Source of the DNA: Candidatus Sphingomonas colombiensis
GTDB taxonomy: Bacteria > Pseudomonadota > Alphaproteobacteria > Sphingomonadales > Sphingomonadaceae
Length of the DNA: 64,000 nt
Assembly: GCA_029202845.1 (NCBI GenBank)
Contig: CP119315.1
Coordinates: forward strand, 3,689,001 to 3,753,000
Direction: 5' to 3'
Shown here one piece after another: positions 43,823 through 52,378 of the stretch. Numbering within the stretch: position 1 is the stretch's first letter; each line of letters starts with the position of its first letter. The position numbers and the translations under genes were made by a program. The notes under the pieces were generated by a model. That model saw nothing but the letters and a program-made list of their open reading frames with translations. It ran no database searches and had not been told where the DNA came from.

Positions 43823-45289
43823 TCACCGCCAAAAGCGCCTGCTATCGATCAGCGCCGCATAAGCGTCGACCGCTGCTTCCAGCGCCACCTTTTTTGCGCC
43901 CCCTTCGAACAATGACTGCGCGTCCGCAACAGCTCCCAGATCGAATTTTTCGAGGACTTTGGGGGTCATCGCAAGGTCGTTGAGCGTGCCCAGTTCGTCC
44001 TGAAGCTTGTCCAGCAAGGCGACGAATCTTTTGTATCGCCGCTTTTTGTGCTCATCTTCGAACAGCGTGACGAAAAACATCGACGCGTAGCGCAACTTCT
44101 TGGCATTTTTGCGAAGCTCATGCCGGGCCCGATCATCCGCACCGGCGAGATGGCGACCGCCCCTCTTCACCTTACGCCGGAGGCGATCGAGCGCGGTAAT
44201 GGCAAAAGTACGCGCGAGCTGACGACGGTCGGTCTCCGCACCTCGCGCGTTGAGCCAATCACCCGTTGCCGCCCACTCCGCAAGATCAAGCATCAGGGCC
44301 CGCGCACGCGCCGACGCCAACACCCCTTCGACCCGATCATAGGCGGCTGTACTCGCTGCCGCGATCCCGTCATGCAGCGTACCGGACTCGGCGCGCTCCA
44401 GGAGGACGTCGAGATTGCGGGCATCACCCAGCTGCGACGCTAGCCAGCCGAGTTCTTCCCGCACGCCATCACCCTTTTCACCGCTGACAATTCGTTTGAA
44501 TATCGAGAACGCCGATCGCGCTCGGCGCAGTGCTACCCGCGCCTGATGCAACGCCTCCGGCCGCCGCTTTTGGAGAAGCACCTCCTCGTTCAACCGAAAC
44601 TGGCGCATACAGGCTTGGATGATCTGCCGGAAAGCGTCGGCAATGCTCATGCCACCTGAGAGCGACACCGGCTCGGCCCCGGCCGCCTCGGATAACGCTG
44701 CGAGAAGCCGATACCCTCGTTCAGCCTTGCTGATAACACCGAGCCGTACGGGTGCCACCGCATCGATCCGGCGCGCCAAAGCGAATAAGGCGGCGGGTTC
44801 GCCGTTCTTCAGCTCCAGCTCGATCTCGCATATCGCAGCGGTGCGATCCCCCGCCTCCACCACTCCACGATCGATGACCAGCTCAATCGATGCGCCGTCC
44901 TCGGTCACCAGCCAGGTGCGTCGCTCTATCCGCACCTGGAATAGGGGAGCAATGTGATCAGCGCTGTCACCAACCAACGCGCGGATCGGGGTCGTATCGT
45001 CGAGGATCGGGGTATCGCTCGTGACCGCGCACTCCCATTCGGATCGCACAAACAGGCCAGCACCGCCGCCGCCGCCCCTCGCCTTCGCCTTCACCGTCTG
45101 GATACGCTTTCCGCCCGAACGACGAATACGCAGGGACAAGCCATTCTTCGACAGCGAATGATCGGGCATATCGAAATAAATCGAACGTTGTTGAGCTTTT
45201 ACAGGCTTTCCGGGAAGTAACCCTGAGCCTTCAAATGCATCAGCCGCCTCACGCGTCACTTCGAGCTTCAGTTCGATTTCAGCCGGCAT
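43823..45289 (-). CDS. CYTH-CHAD domain protein
   Basis: The start is set at ATG 45289 (GGGAG upstream), which places the CYTH motif ExExK (EIELKLEV) at residues 4-8 as usual; an upstream in-frame start at 45439 would overlap fixL. Residues 1-200 are the CYTH triphosphate-tunnel domain (RIRRSGGKRIQTVKA, SEWECAV), and 215-488 the CHAD domain with conserved His (ALHQARVALRRARSAF, ARHELRKNAKKLRYA). CHAD binds polyphosphate and CYTH hydrolyses triphosphates, so a role in polyphosphate metabolism is likely. Confidence 0.9.
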   Translation of the reverse strand: MPAEIELKLEVTREAADAFEGSGLLPGKPVKAQQRSIYFDMPDHSLSKNGLSLRIRRSGGKRIQTVKAKARGGGGGAGLFVRSEWECAVTSDTPILDDTTPIRALVGDSADHIAPLFQVRIERRTWLVTEDGASIELVIDRGVVEAGDRTAAICEIELELKNGEPAALFALARRIDAVAPVRLGVISKAERGYRLLAALSEAAGAEPVSLSGGMSIADAFRQIIQACMRQFRLNEEVLLQKRRPEALHQARVALRRARSAFSIFKRIVSGEKGDGVREELGWLASQLGDARNLDVLLERAESGTLHDGIAAASTAAYDRVEGVLASARARALMLDLAEWAATGDWLNARGAETDRRQLARTFAITALDRLRRKVKRGGRHLAGADDRARHELRKNAKKLRYASMFFVTLFEDEHKKRRYKRFVALLDKLQDELGTLNDLAMTPKVLEKFDLGAVADAQSLFEGGAKKVALEAAVDAYAALIDSRRFWR

Positions 45290-45379
45290 GCGCCTTTTGC
45301 TCCCGTTATTATCCCCCTCTCGAGGGATGGTGCTCAAGAATAAACCTTTCAAAATCGGGCAAACACCGCACCATTTCAT

Positions 45380-47356
45380 ATGCGAACCATAAAGGCTATA
45401 CTCCCGCAGGAAGAGGTGCGTTCGCGGGGCTCGATGCAACGCTCCGCCGCTTGGTCCGCATGGGTGGAGGTCTCGCTGTTTATGTTAGCTTCACAGCGCC
45501 CGTTACCCGCCCGCATCATATTGGCGCTCGCTATCGTCTTTCTCACGGCGCTGCTGCGTTACGGGCTGCACCCATGGCTTGGAGACCGCTCGCCGTTCCT
45601 TCCGTTTACGCTGGCCATCCTTGTCGCCGTCATTGTTTCAGGTTCGATCCCCGCCACGATCGCGACCATTCCAGCGTTTTTGTTCGGCGTCTATTTCGCC
45701 GGTTTACGCAACATGGAAACGATCGACCTGATTGAGGGCGGTACGTTCCTGGTCACCGCCGCTGGCATCATCTGGCTGGCGGGCGCTATCAACCGCTCAA
45801 GAAAGCGGGCGGTGGAAAGCGATCGACGCGCCGATCGACGCGCTGACGAAGCAAATATTGTGGCGGAAGAACTGAACCTGCTGATCGATGGCGCGCAGGG
45901 TCATGCCCTCTATCTCCTCGACCCCGATGGCAATGTGACGATCTGGAACAAGGGGGCCGAGCGTCTCAAGGGCTGGACAGAGGCGGAAGTGCTCGGACGC
46001 AATACATCGATCTTCTACCCGGCGGATGCGATAACAAACGGCAAGCCCGCCCGAGACCTTGCCCGGGCCCGGTCGGATGGCAAGGTGGAGGAAGAGGATT
46101 GGCGGGTCCGCAAGGATGGCTCCGAGTTTCTGGCAAGCGTTTCGATCAGCGCCCTTCGAAATGAGGATGGCAGCCTGCGCGGTTTCGCCAAGATCGTCTC
46201 CGATATTACGGATCGCCGCGCAGCCGAGGAGGCGGTCCGCTCGCGCGAAAGCCATTTGCGCTCGATCCTGTCAGCTGTACCCGATGCCATGGTCGTCATC
46301 GATGATCAGGGGCTAATTCTCTCGTTCAGCGCAGCGGCGGAACGACTGTTCGGCTATACCGAAACTGAACTGCTGGGCGCCAATGTCAGCCGGCTGATGC
46401 CTTCGCCCGATCGCGAGCGACATGACGGCTACCTCCGACGCTATCTGAAAACCGGAGAGAAACGGATCATTGGCATCGGACGGGTGGTTTTCGCCGAACG
46501 CAAGGATGGCTCGACCTTTCCGATGGAGCTTTCGATCGGTGAAGCGACCGGCGACGTGCAACGCCTCTTCACCGGTTTCATCCGCGACCTGACCGAGCAT
46601 CAACGGACCGAGCAGCGCCTGGAATCCCTGCAATCCGAACTGATCCACGTCGCACGACTGAGTGCGATGGGGACCATGGCCGCCACTCTCGCCCATGAAC
46701 TCAACCAACCCATCACCGCCGTCACCAATTACGTCGAAACCGTGCGCGACATGCTCGCCTCGCTCGATCCCGATGATATTCCCATGATCCGAGAGGCGCT
46801 CGACGATACCGCCAAAGAGACGCTCCGCGCCGGACATATCATACGACGGTTGAGAGATTTCGTGGCGCGCGGCGAGGTCGAGAAATCGATCGAAAGGCTC
46901 CCTGCCCTCATCAACGAGGCGGCAGTGCTGGGATTGCTGGGCGCCCACGAAAAGAGTGTCGAGCCCCGGTTCGATCTCGATCCCTATGCCTCCCCGGTTC
47001 TGGTCGACAAAGTCCAGATCCAGCAGGTCCTCATCAACCTCATCCGGAACGCGGTCGAGGCAATGGCCGACAGCCGGCTACGCCGTCTGACGGTCACCAG
47101 CCGTTCTGACGAGCCCGGCTTTGTCCGTGTCATCGTCACCGACACAGGTCCTGGCGTGTCGCCGATTGTCGGGAAGCAGCTCTTCTCCGCCTTCGCCAGC
47201 ACCAAGAGCGACGGCATGGGACTAGGTCTTTCCATCTGCCGCACGATCATCGAAGCCAATGGCGGCCGGATCTGGATGCAGCCAGGTTCCGGTGGCGGCA
47301 CTGAATTTCACTTCACGCTCCCACGAGCGGAAACGGAGGACAGGGATGACGTCTAA
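45380..47356 (+). CDS. fixL: FixL-type oxygen-sensing histidine kinase
   Basis: The 658-residue kinase has about four membrane segments (residues 42-135), a first PAS domain (165-280), a heme-type PAS (290-405) and a kinase core. In the second PAS, His348 (RERHDGY) and Arg368 (RIIGIGR) are exactly 20 residues apart, as are the heme ligand His200 and distal Arg220 of Bradyrhizobium FixL. The phospho-acceptor is His439 in ATLAHELNQP; N-, G1- and G2-boxes follow (LINLIRNAVEAM, DTGPGVS, GMGLGLSI). Oxygen binding to the heme is expected to switch off autophosphorylation. The start may be ATG 45380 or ATG 45434. The next gene, fixJ, overlaps it. Confidence 0.93.
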   Translation: MRTIKAILPQEEVRSRGSMQRSAAWSAWVEVSLFMLASQRPLPARIILALAIVFLTALLRYGLHPWLGDRSPFLPFTLAILVAVIVSGSIPATIATIPAFLFGVYFAGLRNMETIDLIEGGTFLVTAAGIIWLAGAINRSRKRAVESDRRADRRADEANIVAEELNLLIDGAQGHALYLLDPDGNVTIWNKGAERLKGWTEAEVLGRNTSIFYPADAITNGKPARDLARARSDGKVEEEDWRVRKDGSEFLASVSISALRNEDGSLRGFAKIVSDITDRRAAEEAVRSRESHLRSILSAVPDAMVVIDDQGLILSFSAAAERLFGYTETELLGANVSRLMPSPDRERHDGYLRRYLKTGEKRIIGIGRVVFAERKDGSTFPMELSIGEATGDVQRLFTGFIRDLTEHQRTEQRLESLQSELIHVARLSAMGTMAATLAHELNQPITAVTNYVETVRDMLASLDPDDIPMIREALDDTAKETLRAGHIIRRLRDFVARGEVEKSIERLPALINEAAVLGLLGAHEKSVEPRFDLDPYASPVLVDKVQIQQVLINLIRNAVEAMADSRLRRLTVTSRSDEPGFVRVIVTDTGPGVSPIVGKQLFSAFASTKSDGMGLGLSICRTIIEANGGRIWMQPGSGGGTEFHFTLPRAETEDRDDV

Positions 47357-47960
47357 AGGGCTGGTCCATATCATCGATGATGAAGACGCTATTCGCCGCT
47401 CGACAAGTTTCATGCTCAAAACGTCGGGCTATGCCGTGGAGACCTGGCCGACCGGTGTCGCCTTCCTGAAGGAAGCGCGGCATGTCGAGGATGGCTGTAT
47501 CCTGCTCGATGTCCGCATGCCCGAAATGGACGGGCTTGAGGTACAGCGGGCCCTTCATGAGCGTGGCGTCACCATGCCCGTCATCGTCCTTACCGGCCAT
47601 GGCGATGTTTCTATCGCGGTCCGCGCGATGAAAGACGGCGCGGTCGATTTCCTCGAAAAGCCATTCGAGAAAGTCGCCCTGCTGGGAGCGATCCAAGCCG
47701 CCTTCGACCGTATCGCCGCAGCTGGTGGACGCACTGTGCAAGCGGCCGAAGCGGAGGTCATTCTAGGGACATTGACCCCGCGCGAACGCGACGTGCTGGA
47801 GGGACTGGCCCGCGGCCTCCCCAACAAAACAATCGCCTATGATCTCGGCATTTCACCGCGAACCGTCGAGGTCCACCGGGCCAATTTGATGTCCAAGCTC
47901 CAGGTGCATAGTCTCTCGGACGCGCTGCGTATCGCTTTCGCGGCCGGCCTGGGCGCCTGA
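47346..47960 (+). CDS. fixJ: FixJ-type response regulator
   Basis: ATG 47346 overlaps the end of fixL by 11 bases and gives 204 residues. The receiver has Asp55 (LLDVRMPEMDG), Thr83 and Lys105, and the LuxR-type HTH occupies about 140-200 (LTPRERDVLEGLARGLPNKT, ISPRTVEVHRANLMSKL). It is expected to be phosphorylated by FixL under low oxygen and to activate target promoters, in rhizobia mainly fixK and nifA; no fixK is in the window. Confidence 0.95.
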   Translation: MTSKGLVHIIDDEDAIRRSTSFMLKTSGYAVETWPTGVAFLKEARHVEDGCILLDVRMPEMDGLEVQRALHERGVTMPVIVLTGHGDVSIAVRAMKDGAVDFLEKPFEKVALLGAIQAAFDRIAAAGGRTVQAAEAEVILGTLTPRERDVLEGLARGLPNKTIAYDLGISPRTVEVHRANLMSKLQVHSLSDALRIAFAAGLGA

Positions 47961-48117
47961 TCACAGGACCGGCCGTTGTGGAAATTATCCGACCATGAGT
48001 ATTACACCGGCACCATTCGACATCGTCTAGGTTCATCGCGCTTGATTGATGCCCCAGCTCGATACGCCGATGCTGTATGTTCCGCTGGCGGGAGCGGCGT
48101 AGGAACGCACGGGCTCG

Positions 48118-49431
48118 TCAATGCGGCAGAAACATCATCGCTGCAGCAAACCCCATCACAGCGGTAGCGATCCAGCCGAACGCCCGCAGTTTCCAATCGG
48201 CCGTATAGCGGCCCATCACGGATTTTTTCGACACCAACAAAATGATCACCACCATGAGCGGAACGGCGACGAGCCCATTGATCACCGCGCTCCAGAAGAG
48301 GGCTTTCATCGGGCTGATCGGCGAATATTGGATGATCATCCCCAGCAAGACGCTCACGGCGATCACCCCGTAAAAACCACGCGCATCGCGGGTCTTGCGC
48401 TCAAGACCCCATTGCCAACCCATCGCCTCGCTCAACGCATAGCCGCCCGAGCCGGCCAGAACCGGCACACCAATCAGCCCCACCCCCAAAATGCCGAGCG
48501 CGAAGAGGATATAGGCAAAGTCACCCGCCAATGGACGCAGCGCACTGGCGGCCTGGGCAGCAGTCTGAATATCGGTGACGCCCGCCACATGGAGCGTCAC
48601 CCCTGTCGCGAGAATGATGAAAAACGCGGAAATATCGGAATAGAACATCCCGCTCCAGGTATCCCAGCCAATGCGGCGGAGTTCAGAAGCAGCAGCCGGC
48701 GCATCATGCAATAACGCGGTGCCATGCTTCGCCTGCATGTCCTCCACCTCTTCGGATGCCTGCCAGAAGAAGAGATAGGGGCTGATCGTCGTACCAAATA
48801 CGCCGACCACGACCGTCGCGGTGTTAGTGTTAAGAGCGATTTTCGGCCAGACTGTCCGCAGAGCGACCTGTCCCCATGGCACATGAACCGTAAACAGCAC
48901 CGCTGCATAAGCGAGAAGCGACAACGTCAACCATTTCAGGAAACGCACATAGCGATGATAGGGCACGAATATCTGAAGCAGTAGCGTCCCCAGAACGAAG
49001 ACGACCGTCATCAGATGGCGGTTTATGCCAATGATCAGTTCCGCAACCTCACCCATTGCCGCGACATCAGCAGCGATATTGAGTGTGTTGGCGATCAGCA
49101 GCAGGATCACCACGCTTCGCAGGATGACCGGTGGAAAGGACGCCTTGATGTTTGCCGCCAAGCCCTTGCCGGTTACCCGGCCGATCTGTGCGCACATCGA
49201 CTGAACAGATGCCATCAACGGCAAGGCGAGCGGCATCGTCCACAGCATGTTGAGCCCGAATTGGGCGCCCGCCTGAGAATAGGTAGCAATGCCGCCTGGA
49301 TCGTCGTCGGCAACGCCCGTGATCAGGCCCGGTCCGACGCGTGCCAGCGGATGTTCCCTGAGGCGTTCGAAAAGCATCCGCAACACGCCAGACGCCCGTC
49401 GTGTGTCTGCTTCGTCCTCTACGGCCTGCAT
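48118..49431 (-). CDS. NRAMP-related metal ion transporter
   Basis: The 437-residue protein has about eleven hydrophobic segments. The first has DDDPGGIATYSQ instead of the DPGN metal site of classical Mn/Fe NRAMPs, and the sixth (SGMFYSDISAFFIILA) lacks the MPH motif. These changes are typical of NRAMP-related proteins that do not carry transition metals in the usual way; some related transporters move magnesium. GAGG precedes ATG 49431 by eight bases. It converges with fixJ. Confidence 0.88.
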   Translation of the reverse strand: MQAVEDEADTRRASGVLRMLFERLREHPLARVGPGLITGVADDDPGGIATYSQAGAQFGLNMLWTMPLALPLMASVQSMCAQIGRVTGKGLAANIKASFPPVILRSVVILLLIANTLNIAADVAAMGEVAELIIGINRHLMTVVFVLGTLLLQIFVPYHRYVRFLKWLTLSLLAYAAVLFTVHVPWGQVALRTVWPKIALNTNTATVVVGVFGTTISPYLFFWQASEEVEDMQAKHGTALLHDAPAAASELRRIGWDTWSGMFYSDISAFFIILATGVTLHVAGVTDIQTAAQAASALRPLAGDFAYILFALGILGVGLIGVPVLAGSGGYALSEAMGWQWGLERKTRDARGFYGVIAVSVLLGMIIQYSPISPMKALFWSAVINGLVAVPLMVVIILLVSKKSVMGRYTADWKLRAFGWIATAVMGFAAAMMFLPH

Positions 49432-49573
49432 GCCGGAATCCTCGGATCGGTATGAAACACGTATATCGCCTCACGCTGTCGGCGAGGCCGATCTCGCGCT
49501 GCCAATCCCGACCCGTGCGAAATCCGTCGGTTTGCGAATATTCATAAGGTGCCGCTCTGCGGAAGGAACCGGT

Positions 49574-50098
49574 TCAAACAGGTTGAAGATACTTTCGGAC
49601 AACCAGCAGCGTCGCGTCCCCCGGGCAGGCTTCCACCGAGAAACCCATCTCGCTTTCAAGCTCGATCGCCGCGTGATTGTCGCGGCTCTCGATCGACTCG
49701 ATCATCTTGACCCCACGCGCGCGCGCCGCGTCGGTCACATATTGCAACAATGCCCAGCCAATTCCGCGCCCTTTGAAGTCGGCACGCTCCGCGATCGCGA
49801 CCTCACCGCGCTCGAGCGTCTTGTCGCAGGCCAGCATCGCGGTGGCGACGAGCAGCCCTGTATTCGCCTCGAACGCGAGGAAATTTTCGGTTTGATGATG
49901 GTCGACATGCGTCATCGCGACGACGACGTCATGCGCAACGCGAGGTGCTGCCGAAAGAAAACGAAAATGCAGATCGTCCGCCGATACGTGACGAAAAAAC
50001 TCCTCAAGCGGCGCTTCATCCTCGGCTTGGGCGGGCCGCAGATCGAGGCGCAGACCGCTGCGGGTCACGCGATTTTTCTGCTGAAACGCGTTCGTCAT
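49574..50098 (-). CDS. GNAT-family acetyltransferase
   Basis: ATG 50098, six bases after AGGAGG, gives 174 residues (an upstream frame is open but unsupported). It has the GNAT pattern: DLRPAQAEDEAPLEEFFRHV, the acetyl-CoA loop FKGRGIGWALLQYV and SRDNHAAIELESEMGF. It resembles the single-domain GNATs linked to acetyl-CoA synthetase control. It is located just downstream of the pta-ackA operon, which makes acetyl groups relevant; the substrate is unknown. Confidence 0.85.
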   Translation of the reverse strand: MTNAFQQKNRVTRSGLRLDLRPAQAEDEAPLEEFFRHVSADDLHFRFLSAAPRVAHDVVVAMTHVDHHQTENFLAFEANTGLLVATAMLACDKTLERGEVAIAERADFKGRGIGWALLQYVTDAARARGVKMIESIESRDNHAAIELESEMGFSVEACPGDATLLVVRKYLQPV

Positions 50099-50193
50099 CA
50101 TATGCCTCCTGAAATCGCCGCCACTTTGCCTCGCGCTGTGCCCCCCCTCTATGCGTGAAAGCCCTAGGTGCCCCACCGCCAGGAAACCGGCTA

Positions 50194-51414
50194 TCACTGG
50201 TCGCCAGTTGCCCTGTTGTCCTGAAATGCACGCACGAGGCTGTCGGCGTGCATGGCGATCATTCTTTCCTCATCGGTCGGAATGACGCGGACAATGACAC
50301 GGCTCGCAGCAGTGCTGATGACCGGATTGCCAGTGCTGTTCGCGGTTTCGTCGAGCTCAACACCGAGCCAGCTTAAGGAGCAGGCGACACGCCTGCGTAT
50401 CTCCGCCGAATTTTCGCCAATCCCCGCAGTGAAGACTAGGCCATCGAGACCGCCAAGCACGCTCGAAAGCGCGCCCACTTCGCGTACGATACGATAGACG
50501 AAGGATTGTATGGCGGCGTCGGCGTCCGGCGTTGCCTTCGCAAGAAGATCGCGCATGTCGCTCGAAAGACCCGAGATTCCGAGTAGGCCAGACTTGTTGT
50601 ATAACAAATCCTCGAGTTCGGTAGCCGACATCCCCTTCTGCTGCTGGAGATAGAGAAGCACGCCGGGGTCGATCGTGCCGCAACGGGTTCCCATCACGAG
50701 TCCGTCCAGCGCGGTGAAACCCATCGTGGTCTCGACACTGTGACCGGCATTGATAGCGCAAAGGCTCGCGCCATTACCGAGATGGGCGACGATCAGGCGC
50801 CCGCGCGCGAGGCGGGGCTCGATCCGTGCAATCTGGCGGGTAATATATTCGTAGGAAAGACCATGAAAGCCATAGCGGCGTATCCCTTCCGCCTCGAGCG
50901 CGCGCGGCAGCGCGAAACGCGTCGCGACAGCAGGCATGCCGTGGTGGAAAGCCGTGTCGAAGCAGGCAATCTGGGGCAATCCGGGGCGCACGTTCATGGC
51001 AGCGCGAATAGCCGATAAATTATGGGGTTGGTGCTGCGGCGCTAGTGGGCAAAGTGTATCGAGGGTCTCAAGGATCGCGGGACCGACAACAACTGGCTCG
51101 GCATAATGAACACCACCATGAACGACGCGGTGCCCGATTGCGATCAGCCGGTCGCCACCAAGATGCCCATCGGCCCAGTCGAGAAGTTCGCCGAGAAAGG
51201 CTTCGTGCGACAGTCCCGCGCACCCTGCTTCGTCCCAGCACCGTTCCTCGATTACCGCCCCGCGCTGATCGCGCGCAATCAAATGCGGGATCAAACCGAT
51301 GCCTTCGATCTTCCCGCTGGCAATGCAGCTCAGGCCATCAATGCCCGACCGCTCAAAAAGCGCGAATTTGAGGCTCGACGAACCCGCATTAAGACTGAGC
51401 AATGCGTCAGACAC
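50194..51414 (-). CDS. ackA: Acetate kinase
   Basis: GTG 51414 lies inside the end of pta (8-base overlap) and gives 406 residues, the normal length. Motifs: LLSLNAGSSSLKFALF (phosphate 1), AIGHRVVHGG, ACFDTAFHHGMP, RYGFHGLSYEYI, LGNGASLCAI and VFTAGIGENSAEIRR. It converts acetyl-phosphate and ADP to acetate and ATP. Third gene of the phaC-pta-ackA operon; together with phosphoketolase it gives ATP from sugar phosphates without NADH formation. Confidence 0.95.
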   Translation of the reverse strand: MSDALLSLNAGSSSLKFALFERSGIDGLSCIASGKIEGIGLIPHLIARDQRGAVIEERCWDEAGCAGLSHEAFLGELLDWADGHLGGDRLIAIGHRVVHGGVHYAEPVVVGPAILETLDTLCPLAPQHQPHNLSAIRAAMNVRPGLPQIACFDTAFHHGMPAVATRFALPRALEAEGIRRYGFHGLSYEYITRQIARIEPRLARGRLIVAHLGNGASLCAINAGHSVETTMGFTALDGLVMGTRCGTIDPGVLLYLQQQKGMSATELEDLLYNKSGLLGISGLSSDMRDLLAKATPDADAAIQSFVYRIVREVGALSSVLGGLDGLVFTAGIGENSAEIRRRVACSLSWLGVELDETANSTGNPVISTAASRVIVRVIPTDEERMIAMHADSLVRAFQDNRATGDQ

Positions 51415-52378
51415 TATCGGCCCGTTCGCGCATCGTAAGGTGGCGATAAACCAGAACCGCGAGCGCGCATGACGCAATCCGCGTGCGTTCACTGTCCGCC
51501 CTACTCGTCAGGATGATCGGCACCGTCGCACCAAGCACGACCCCGGCCGCGTCGGCACCGGCGAGAAAGCTGAGTTGTTTCGCCAGCATATTGCCCGCTT
51601 CAAGATCGGGAACGATCAGGATGTCGGCGCGCCCGGCGACCGGGGAAACGATGCCCTTTTCCTTCGCGGCGGCAGGGCTCACCGCATTGTCAAAGGCCAG
51701 CGGGCCATCGACCAGACCACCGACGATCTGACCGCGATCGGCCATTTTCGACAACGCCGCCGCATCCAATGTCGATTGCATCTTTGCGTTCACCGTCTCC
51801 ACTGCCGACAGGATTGCGACATGCGGCCGAACGATGCCAATGGCATGCGCCAGGCCGATCGCATTGCGAACGATATCCGCCTTTGCATCGAGGGTCGGCG
51901 CGATGTTGATAGCAGCATCGCTGATCAACAGCGGCCGGGGATAATCCGGAACATCCATTGCATAGACATGACTGATCCAGCGATCGGTTCTAAGCCCGGT
52001 TTGATGCGCCATGACCGCCGACATAAGCTCGTCGGTGTGCAGCGAGCCCTTCATCAGTAGTTGGGCCTCGCCGTTCCGCACCAGTTCCACGGCGCGCGCC
52101 GCCGCCGCGTGGCTATGGGGCACGTCTTCCTGCCGGAAGCGTGCAATATCGATGCCGGCATCGATCGCGGCCCGTTGAACCTTGGAGGCGGGGCCGACGA
52201 GGATCGGCGTGATGAGGCCAGCGTCAGCAGCCGCGATGGCGGCCCCGATCGCTGTCGCGTCACATGGGTGAACAACGGCAGTTGCTAGCGGGACGCCACC
52301 GGCAGCGGCCTCAAGCAAAATGCGGTAACGGTGATGATGCGCCACGCGGATATCGATCATCTCAGCGCTCGAGGACAT
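51407..52378 (-). CDS. pta: Phosphate acetyl/butyryltransferase
   Basis: Start set at ATG 52378, inside the end of phaC (ATG 52360 one base after the phaC stop is an alternative); 323 residues. It has the PTA_PTB fold signature: TPILVGPAS, LMKGSLHTDELMSAV, LISDAAINIAPTL, VGGLVDGPLAFDNAVSPAAA and ADILIVPDLEAGNMLAKQL. The enzyme exchanges acyl-CoA and acyl-phosphate. It could use acetyl or butyryl groups; ackA downstream supports acetyl. Overlapping genes suggest translational coupling. Confidence 0.88.
   Translation of the reverse strand: MSSSAEMIDIRVAHHHRYRILLEAAAGGVPLATAVVHPCDATAIGAAIAAADAGLITPILVGPASKVQRAAIDAGIDIARFRQEDVPHSHAAAARAVELVRNGEAQLLMKGSLHTDELMSAVMAHQTGLRTDRWISHVYAMDVPDYPRPLLISDAAINIAPTLDAKADIVRNAIGLAHAIGIVRPHVAILSAVETVNAKMQSTLDAAALSKMADRGQIVGGLVDGPLAFDNAVSPAAAKEKGIVSPVAGRADILIVPDLEAGNMLAKQLSFLAGADAAGVVLGATVPIILTSRADSERTRIASCALAVLVYRHLTMRERADSV

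Noticed and set aside
17882..45379. FixK/FNR boxes (TTGAT-N4-ATCAA) upstream of island genes
   Set aside because: I looked through the main gaps by eye and found none; a matrix scan is needed before claiming any.
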